In this document: positions 56,013-64,000 of the stretch, piece after piece
Position numbering within the stretch: the stretch's first letter is position 1
How the letters are laid out: every line of letters starts with the position of its first letter
The notes under the pieces: model-generated
What the model saw: only the letters and a program-made list of their open reading frames with translations
Database searches by the model: none
What the model was told of the DNA's origin: nothing
Source: Stenocarpella maydis
Taxonomy: Eukaryota; Ascomycota; Sordariomycetes; Diaporthales; Diaporthaceae
Direction of reading: 5' to 3'
DNA: 64,000 bases
NCBI GenBank assembly: GCA_002270565.1
Contig: NQMI01000020.1
Coordinates: forward strand, 446,921 to 510,920
Position numbers and translations under genes: made by a program

Positions 56013-58260
56013 GAGGGATTAATAACATCCTCATCCTCTAGTTGAGGAGGACGGGCTTCTATTGGTATTATATCTTGTGATATTAAGGGTGCTGCTATTG
56101 CAAAGGCTGTAGAGGATGATAAGGCTCGTTATTTCGCGCCAAGGCTGCGAATAGCTAAAGCGATAGTGCCTGATATTAATATGCTCTTACTTTGAATAAT
56201 CAGCCTAGCCAATCCTATCGTCCTCCTTAAAGCTCTAAAAGTCCTCTATAATGCAAGAGGAAATTGCTATAATGAGGGAAGTAAAAACTAACTATTTTAC
56301 AAGGCTAAGCCAAAGATAGAAGTATTATAATAGGGGTAAGTACTTTTCACAACTACAGAAGAGAAGCCAAGTTAGCCTTATGGTGTTTTAAGAGGGGGGA
56401 TAGGTTATATCTAGCACTTAGCCATAAGGACTTAATCAAGTAGGCTGATTTAATTGAAAAAAGCCAGAAAAATATATTTATTGAAAACATCCCTATAAGT
56501 ATATATAATCAGGTACTTATTCGAGAGATTGGGAGGAAGACGGGTGGGTTAGATAATTTAGCAAATGTTCTCTCAAACCTTGGGCCGGATGATAATATCC
56601 TTGGCGCCCCCTTAGTGGGTGGGGGGGGCCGGCGGCCCCCCCCCCTTTTTTGGGGGCCGCAGCCAAACATGCACAGGGCGGAAGCAGCGGCTTTAGCAGT
56701 AAGAACATTATTAATATTAATAGTAGTAGTAACGAGACTAGTCAGCTTGCGTTAGCTATTGTAAATGCCCTTAGTGGGGTTTATATAGCAGCTAGCTAGT
56801 TGATTCAGCTACTGCTGCTACCGCTAGCAATGTGGGCAGCTAGGCAGGCGTATATACTCCCAGGACCCCCTTCCTCTGCCGGGGCGCCATCAGCCAAGGC
56901 GTCACGGCCAGCCTTTCAGCCTTCAGCTGGTGATTAATGTATATCGACCAGTAGTGCCTGGATAGCCTTAAGTTGGAAGGGCTTCTAGAGAACTTTCTTG
57001 CGTATATTTGCTATTGGAAGGCCTGGGATTATAAGCAGAGGTTGTTATTAATTAGGCTGGCTTATGAGCTTTAGGAAGCAGGTATATGCTTGCTTAGGGA
57101 CCTCTTGATACAGCCAGATGGCTAATATAAGGAACATTACTTTAATGAGGACCTGGGCAGCTTTCTTCATAGTTGCCGCTGAAGGATTCTTGCTCAAGAG
57201 TTACGCTTCTTAGCAGAGGAGACTTTACTAAGCCCAGGACCCTAGGCAAGCAAGGCCCTTTAGGGCATATTTACTGCTAGAATAGGGAAGCTTAAATTCT
57301 GGCTTAATTTGATAGTATTTAGGGTATATAAGGGCATTCTTACAGGGCGCAATAGCTTTGTTAAGCTGAAGAAGTGCCCGTTGCAGGGCGTTTTGATTGC
57401 GTTCGGTTATTATGCTAGTTTGCAAGTTTGCAAAACGCGTGCAAAAACATTAATATTACGCTCTGGCTGTGTATAGCCCTTTAAAGTTGTTGCCTCATGG
57501 CTCGCCTCCCCTAACTTAAAAAATAATTGATTCCCTCAACAGAAACTTTAGGGCCCTGTATTACTAAGCCCAACGTAGTATTAGAATAAAGAGGAAGCTT
57601 TAATTTATTTAGTATAGTAATTGGATTGTGTATATGTTTTTTTCTTATAAAGTTATAACTAAGTGATAGTATGGTGTTATAACTAGTAGCTATAAGAATC
57701 TTAAGACTAGTACCCAGTATATCCTCATTCTAAACACTATAACTACAAACCTACATTCTTTAATAAAGAGTATATTAACTAAAAAAGTAAGACTATCATT
57801 ATAAAGCTTAGAAGCAGGCTCTTTAGGAGCAAAAATTATATCACATTCATGATTTTTCTAGTAATATTATAGCATTATTAAGTTAGGCGAATAAATAGCA
57901 AGTATATATACCCGCTTGCACAACCACCACTTACACCTTCATTAAAAGCAACTAGAAGGCCAAACAGTTCAGCTAGCAAAAAAAATAGACAAAAAGAATA
58001 GTATGTATTATATCTAAACCCTCGCCCTTACTAAGCAAGAATTATATAAGGCATTACTCCTTTAATAGCAATAGGAATCCTCACTAGTAAGTCATAATCA
58101 AATATCAATACCATAAAGGCATATACACTAAGTAGTAGGTTATATGGTTTATTAAGGATTGCTGGAAGCAGGAGTATATATAGCAATAAGTACCAAATAT
58201 TGCAATATGCTGATTTCTATATAAGAGGTGTATAATGATATAGTAACAAGTGAGCTAAAT
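56013..58260. other. Degraded transposon interior, no recognised gene
   Basis: AT-rich sequence with two GC islands: a G/C homopolymer-rich patch at 56605-56660 and a moderately GC-rich stretch 56680-57430, in which broken frames on the plus strand (YICYWKAWDYK.., SFVKLKKCPLQGVLIAFGYY) suggest a former gene. I cannot name it. Confidence 0.4.
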
Positions 58261-58428
58261 TATAACCCCCAACTAATCAACTTCAGGGCAACCACCTTTT
58301 ATTATACTTATAGGCCTAATGATAGTATCATTTGATTTATTTAAAGAAAGGCTCTTTTGTTATATACTACTTATAGATATACCTATAGTCCCTGGGCGTT
58401 AAGGCTGTATTGTTAGTTGGGGGTTATA
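58261..58428. mobile_element. MITE-like insertion with 16-bp TIRs
   Basis: TATAACCCCCAACTAA at 58261-58276 is repeated as its exact reverse complement at 58413-58428, bounding 168 bp without coding capacity. The outermost TA could be the target duplication. Confidence 0.6.
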
Positions 58429-58599
58429 ATGCCTATCATATCTAAGCACATAGGTACAACTTTAAGAGTACTTAAATTGCTTCCACGCTACACACTATAT
58501 ACTATTAAAATCATCTTATATAAGTAATATATACATATTAGGGGCTTTAAATTATATATCTAGCTAGCTATTTAATTAATAAACCCTCACCCCAGCTCT

Positions 58600-59640
58600 A
58601 GAATCATTGCCCTTCTAAAGTAACCTACAATAACTTCCTTCTAAGCACCAACACTATATATATAATCAATAAGGGATTGCCTCTAGTTATCATCTATATG
58701 CTACTAATCTTCTTTATACTAATAGTAATAATAAATATACTTCTTCAGATCACTAAAGAGATGCCTTAATAGGGTTAAGATCCAGGGAATATAGAGGGAG
58801 GTATGTAAGCTAAACCCCTGCCTTATTATATACCCGCTAGAGGTTATCATGATAGTAGAAGCTTATATTGTCTATCACTAGCACTAAGTTCGGCCCTGGG
58901 AATAGTATTATTTTGGGAATAACCTCAATCTTTATAAAGGCAATAAAGCATTCCCTATTAGTATAGCCCTAATATACCAATAGACCCAGAATACCCTTAA
59001 TCATAAGGGCTGGAAGCACTTAAAATTGAGTGCCACGATCTATGCTCCCTCCAGGTATTAGCTTCTTTGGCTGAATTCCCTTCAGCGCCCATATAGTGCA
59101 TTATAGCCCATTTCTCTTATTAATACTAGACTTATTAATAAAGATGAGTTAATTAGCCTGATATTCTTGCATATTAATAATTTAGGCGGCTTAGATCTCG
59201 TGGTTGCGTTCTATAGCAATAAAGGAGCGTGATTTCTTCATCTATTTAACTCCCTTAAGTGCCCAGCTAATAGTACTTATAGAGACGAATAGATTGAAGG
59301 TTTCAAGTAACCACTATTATATCTTATTTCAATAGAGGTTGTTCTTCTTGAAAAGGTGGTTAAGGAGGGCCTGGGTAATAAGAAGATATATTAGAATGCA
59401 TAAACGCCCGGGACTTGAATTACGAACGTTACAGTAGAAGTTACTTAGCCGTATGCTATTATAGGCTGATGGCAACATGCCCGGCGTGAATATATTACCA
59501 GATATTTGATTCTTCCTCCTTAGCTTACGTATCCAGCGCTTAGAATACTTCATAGTCTTTATAATAGTTGCATTATCGGCCAGATTGATATCTAGAAGCC
59601 CCTTAATCGTTATAAGCTCTAGCGGGGTGAGGCGGCCCGC
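58600..59640 (-). pseudogene. Tc1/mariner (DDE_3) transposase relic
   Basis: On the minus strand the N-terminal DNA-binding part reads ADNATIIKTMKYSKRWIRKL. Further on come GLLVY.GYTNRECFIAFIK, then PGPNLVLVIDNISFYYHD and LPLYSLDLNPI. The last two are the D2 and D3 regions of the fungal Tc1/mariner DDE domain (usual form VMDNASFHH and PPYSPDLNPIE). Here both Asp residues survive. RIP-type stops still break the frame in many places. Confidence 0.72.
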
Positions 59641-59744
59641 ATAGTTGCAAAAACACCATATATCGAATTGTGAGAGTTGATTTGTATGGGGTCAACAGCC
59701 TTACGGCATGCTAAGGCGTGGTGGGTTAAGCAATGGGCGTTAAT

Positions 59745-59845
59745 AGTTGAATGCCGAAAGGATGCCGATTTGTATGAGGAACGGGTGTGTGTCAACATGT
59801 GCGCGTCACTAGCGCGTTTTTGGCACTCTCGCTTGCAAATCAGAA
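59745..59845 (-). repeat. Right terminal inverted repeat
   Basis: Inverted copy of 54782-54882, ending TTCTGATTTGCAAG when read from 59845 inwards and followed by TA. Confidence 0.85.
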
Positions 59846-59847
59846 TA

Positions 59848-60785
59848 CTGCCCAGAGTAGCTGCTCTGCTTGGCTCGTGCTTCTCTCAGGCTTCCATTTC
59901 CACCTTTAGTGTAGACACAGGACCCTTGATGGTCTCCAAGGATTGCCCCCATGCCCGTGGCGGCGTTCTGGAATCAAAACCAGCGTCTCCAGAATACACT
60001 TTAGCATACCCCTGCCACATCATGCTCACCGCGGTGCCAGAGAAAACCGTATGCCGTTTGGCAAGTTGGAGGGGCCGTCATAGTTCTGATCACACCATGA
60101 GGTCCAAATATTCGCCTGCATTCCGTGTCTCGATCTCTGCCCAATGCCACTGGGCATTGGGGGGATGCCCTACAACCTGGCGGAATAATGGAATAGCAAT
60201 CGGTCGATCACTATCTGGTGGGGATCCGATCTGGTGTGATAGTGTTCAGGAGAAACCAAAGATACATGATACTCATGTGTAGTACCGGGTCGGTGCCAGC
60301 CGTCCGGCGGAGATACTGCCTCGGTACTTGTTGCGGGGCTGATAATGCCACACCGAGAACGGACTTGGCGGGTCATGCGGCTCTAGGAGCGTCAGATACG
60401 TTATCGGATGTGGCACGTCGTCAAGTCCTGGCGTCCCAGAAATGTTGGCAGCAAGCTCACATCTAGTTTGACTCCGGCGATCGTTCGGTGATAAACGACC
60501 ACAAGCAGGGGTTGGGTCCTAGTCTACCTATGTTCAGGTACACAGTGTGGCGGGCTACATGGTGCTGGACTACGTAGAGCACGAAACAGCATCGTGAACT
60601 GTCGAGTAGAATCATCTCATCTGCCATTATTTGATGGGCTGCTCGCCGTAATTTCCGTATTCATTCTTCAACCAGTATTAGTTGCTCGTCATCGCCGTAA
60701 GCCTGGCTTTTCTTGACTGTCCTCTGCAGCCCAGCTTCGTATCTTTCATTGCCCACTTCCCTCTCCCTGCAATTTTCTTCACGAC
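59848..60785. other. Intergenic upstream of the oxidase gene
   Basis: GC-moderate, no RIP signature. An open frame of 201 codons starting in the TIR has no domain and crosses the transposon border, so I reject it. The oxidase promoter and leader must lie in its right half; a pyrimidine-rich stretch precedes the ATG at 60745-60780. Confidence 0.55.
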
Positions 60786-62233
60786 ATGGCCCCAGGCAAA
60801 GCGTCATACATCATTGTCGGGGCAGGAGTATTTGGTGTGTCCACCGCATATCATCTCATCAAGAAATACCCCAATGCATCTGTGACGGTCGTGGACCGTG
60901 ACGCCTATGATGCAGACACTCGCGTGGCAGCGTCATGGGACTGGAACAAGGTCGTGCGTGCAGATTATGATGATATCGACTACTGTGCATTGGCACTCGA
61001 GGCACAGGACATTTTCAAGAGTGACCCACTGTGGAAGCCTTACTTCGTCGAATCAGGCATCTACTGGCTTTGCCGCACTGACTACGCCCAAGATGTCATC
61101 AACAACTACAAGAGGCTTGGCAGAAAAGCTGACTTGAAGGCCATGCCGTGAGTTGAACCCTGCCCACGCCTTTTTAGTAGTTCAATAAAACCTCATCTGA
61201 CTAGGTTTGCTGCAGTGTTGAGGAAGCCAAGAAGCTCTACAGGGGCCTCTTTGAAGACGCCGATTATGAAGGCGTCAAGGAGGTTTTGGTCAACAGGACC
61301 AGCGGCTATGCTCACGCCGGCGATGCCCTTCGGGCAGTCACCAAGGAAGCAATCAGACTCGGCGTCAAGTACGTTGTAGCCGAAGTTTCCGCGGCGAGCT
61401 TTGACAACAACGGTGTCTGCACCGGAGTCAAGACCAAATCCGGCCAGCTGCTGCAAGCGACACATACCATCCTGTCGACCGGTGCATACACGCCCAAGTT
61501 GCTCGAGCACAGCGCTCAGAGCAGCGGAATCAAGGCCGTCAGTGCAGGGGACCGCATTGTCGCTGGCGGAATCACCACCGGCATGGTCACTCTCGACGAC
61601 AAGTCGTATGAGCGGTTCAAGGATATGCCTGTCGGCATTCAAGGGTACCGCGTCGAGACGGGGCCTTTCATTGGAAGCTTGCCGCCGACCAAGGATCGGG
61701 AGTTGAAGTGGTGGGGGCAGAAAATCTTTACAAATGTGCAGGAGGTGTTGCCAGGGAAACGGCTCTCGGCGCCGCCGCCCGAAAAGGATTATGCGCAGTG
61801 GAAGGTGTCGAACCCTCTCAAGGAGGACATTGTGCACGCGAACAAGGTCTTCTATGGTGAGAAGGCCGCTGGTTGGAAGCAGGAGAAGCACCGCATTTGC
61901 TGGTGAGTTGCGAAATCCCCCCAAAGGATGGATATATACTGTGAACCCACGACTGACATCAACCATAGGGATGCTTTTACAACCAGCTGTGACTTCATCA
62001 TTTCTCCCCACGCCGGTGCCAGGGGGCTATATGTCGCCACCTGCGGCTCCTTCCATGGCTACAAGTTCTTCCCCATTATTGGCAAGTATGTTGTCCAGAT
62101 GCTGGAGGGCGAGCTTGCGCCAAATTTGAAGGCAAAATGGGCATGGGACCGAGAGCGTCCCGATGGCACAGCCTATGCGGACTACCCTAGGTTTGAGATG
62201 AAAGATCTTCTCGATTACAACGCAAGGCTATAG
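60786..62233 (+). CDS. FAD-dependent amine oxidase (sarcosine / fructosyl-amino-acid oxidase family)
   Basis: Three exons, 60786-61147, 61216-61902 and 61969-62233, with introns of 68 and 66 bp whose phases fit, give 437 residues, the usual size of fungal fructosyl-amino-acid oxidases. The N terminus has the Rossmann motif GAGVFGVSTAYHL at 11-23, followed by VTVVDRD. The substrate domain lies in exon 2. The C terminus has RICWDAFTTSCDF, where Cys could carry covalent FAD as in the MSOX/FAOX group, and CGSFHGYKFFP in the second FAD-binding segment. It would oxidise an N-substituted amino acid, releasing H2O2. No SKL-type peroxisomal tail is present (it ends YNARL). Whether the substrate is sarcosine, pipecolate, saccharopine or an Amadori product cannot be decided. 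Confidence 0.9.
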
Positions 62234-63977
62234 TAAGGGTCGTTAGGCGTTCTTATGAATGTGGACTAGGGAAGTGCGTCCTTAAAGGACAGTAATAGTC
62301 TGAATTAAATATCTCCATCGTCCTGCCTGAAGACCCATCAAGCTCTCATTCAAACAGGACTACTTTCAACTTTCTAAGGCGTTCTGGCAAGATAAGTATT
62401 CGCTGGTGTTAGCCTTAAGCGAGTCGTATTAACGGTTTCCACATGTTAGGGCCTGGGGCCTGGCTGGTTGCTAGGCTGTGGGGCCCTTATCAACAAGTTA
62501 CCCAGCACCTGCTGCTTACTACAAATAGCCCTCCAGTCATCATCACATTTAGTATCAGGGTCCAGTATGCCACTCTAGGCTAAGGCACCCAAGGGCCCCA
62601 TAGGGACACTATAAAGAAGCAACTAGTATATAACGGGCAGCCCAAATAGTACCAAGATTATACATCGAAGGTCTTATCCTAAGACTATACTAAAGGGGTC
62701 TATTATAAAGGTATAAGTTATACGCAGCTTTTGACCAATAAAGTAATAAAAAGGGATTCTAATATAAAAAAGAGGAAAGAAAGAGTAATAAAGACAAAGA
62801 AAAAGGAAGGTACCTAATTAATAAAATTAATAGTAGTACTAAGGACGTAGTTTATACTAAATTTAACAAATAATGTTATAGTAACTGTAGTAAGGCCAAG
62901 TATAATATAAGAATATATAATAAAGAGAAAGAAGGGTGTAATAAATTAAATTCTAATTGTATTATAATAAATCCAGCTAATTAATCCTAATTAGTATAAA
63001 TATATATATATTAGTAGTTTATAATAAAGTAAGAAGTAAGCACTAAATAATATAAAATATAATTCTTTTACTGAATGTTAACCTATTTAAATTAGTAAAT
63101 TTAATTAGAATTAAGGAATTAAGTATAATTAATATTGATTAATACTAACTTATATTAATTACTAAGCTCTAAATAATTAGTAAGTGTTGAATAGCCTTTG
63201 CCATATGGCTGTTGGTACATACGTATAGTGGTTGTCGAACTGGTTCTGTTATTTGATGATCTATCTAGGTTCTGAAATGAGGGAGGGGAAGCACACGGTA
63301 GGGGCTTAAGGCCTCCGTGCGGTACCTAGGTGGCTGACTAAGCCACCTCGTCCCCATACTGATGTGCGATCCTAAGTGCTATTCCAACATTTTTACCTTA
63401 TAATTAAGCAATAATTATTTTTATACAAACTATTATTAGTAATATCACTACTATTAATAATTCCTAGGTTATATTTATTTTACTTCCTTTTATTAACATA
63501 AATATATAACTATAATCTTAAGTAAACTAATGTTTATTATAAAGCTTAATTTATTAAAATTATATGGAAGTATTGTTAAGATGCTTATGTTTCTTATAAG
63601 GTATTAAAATAAGGTCAATTATATTCATTATATTAAGATCTTTATATAAGGCCCTCTTATAATATATAAATATATATATTTCAAGATATACTTTTCATAA
63701 AATAAACCTTTGTATTTAGTTTATCTTAACAATGCTATTATTATAGTTATAAAGTAGAGAATTTACTATGTCTTCAATATTTTTAAGCATAAATAAAGAT
63801 TTTTATGAATTCTAAATAAATATATACTAAATAATTGCGTTTCCTTTATTTTAACTATATAATTAGTATAGATATTATATCATATAGTTTACCTAATAAT
63901 TTAGGTTAATAATAAGTAAATGATATATATTCTTTAAATTAAATACTTAGCTTTTAGGCTTTGATATAATTAGTATT
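62234..63977. other. 3' flank, then AT-rich relic sequence
   Basis: 62234-62420 is the oxidase 3' flank. From 62430 the sequence turns into RIP-like AT-rich relics; 62530-62800 has broken coding-like sequence, probably transposon, not identifiable. A GC-richer island at 63180-63380 contains a perfect hairpin (ggtggct-gacta-agccacc, 63329-63347). The rest is over 75% AT by eye and has no open frame. Confidence 0.5.
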
Positions 63978-64000
63978 TGTTAAACGGAAACGCTCAGCAG
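63978..64000 (+). repeat. Start of a family-B LTR at the window edge
   Basis: TGTTAAACGGAAACGCTCAG matches the first bases of the LTRs at 29193 and 12868. A further element therefore begins here and continues beyond the window. Confidence 0.8.

Larger units (their letters stand above)
54782..59845 (-). mobile_element. Tc1/mariner-type element with ~100-bp TIRs and TA duplication
   Basis: The termini TTCTGATTTGCAAGCGAGAG are perfect inverted repeats at 54782 and 59845, continuing with few changes for about 100 bp. Each end is flanked by TA (54780-54781 and 59846-59847), the Tc1/mariner target duplication. A decayed DDE transposase lies on the minus strand near the right end. At 5.1 kb the element is two to three times a usual mariner, so nested material is likely between 54900 and 58500. 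The interior is AT-rich with RIP-type stops, while the TIRs are nearly intact. Confidence 0.78.

Noticed and set aside
59677..60282. 201-codon open frame on the plus strand
   Set aside because: It starts before the right TIR, crosses the transposon end and has no recognisable domain.

Overview
The window looks like a chromosome piece from a filamentous ascomycete (Pezizomycotina, possibly Sordariomycetes; the species cannot be told). GC-rich blocks carry ordinary fungal genes with short introns (57 to 154 bp, GT..AG). They alternate with long AT-rich blocks of transposon relics full of C-to-T and G-to-A changes typical of repeat-induced point mutation (RIP).

Layout. 1-1659: 3' part of a Zn2Cys6 transcription factor gene. 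2745-34264: a nested retroelement block. A family-A Ty3/gypsy chromovirus (A1, minus strand) sits inside an older family-A LTR with a perfect 5-bp target duplication. A family-B' element follows, interrupted by a second family-A copy (A2). A2 is cut by an unusual LTR-bounded element (C), and then come fragments of family-B and family-A LTRs and pol. Four N gaps (13 N at 10450, single N at 16140, 29191 and 33352) coincide with breaks in element structure, so the assembly is unreliable there. 34320-35603: a pogo/Fot-type transposase relic. 35898-37728: a frameshifted NLR-type relic.

38262-53089 is a compact GC-rich gene block: a GH43 glycosidase (-), an aspartyl-tRNA synthetase fused to a DUF2156 aminoacyl-transferase domain (-), an HSL-type alpha/beta hydrolase (+), a 2-oxoglutarate/Fe(II) prolyl-4-hydroxylase-like oxygenase (+) and an Avt3/4-type vacuolar amino-acid transporter (-). 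The synthetase fusion has the architecture of ErdS, which uses Asp-tRNA to aspartylate ergosterol. The divergent hydrolase is a good candidate for ErdH, which removes the aspartate. Together they would form a make-and-unmake pair for ergosteryl-aspartate, and this is the most interesting biology in the window.

54782-59845 is a Tc1/mariner-type element with ~100-bp terminal inverted repeats, TA target duplications and a decayed interior. 60786-62233 is a three-exon FAD-dependent amine oxidase gene. The last 1.7 kb is AT-rich relic sequence and ends in the first bases of another family-B LTR.

Two features of the repeat block deserve attention. Two family-A copies each keep a relic of an antisense coiled-coil ORF between the 3' end of pol and the 3' LTR. 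Element C has TG..CA direct terminal repeats, a gag/retropepsin-like relic and two further unrecognised ORFs, but no reverse transcriptase I could find.
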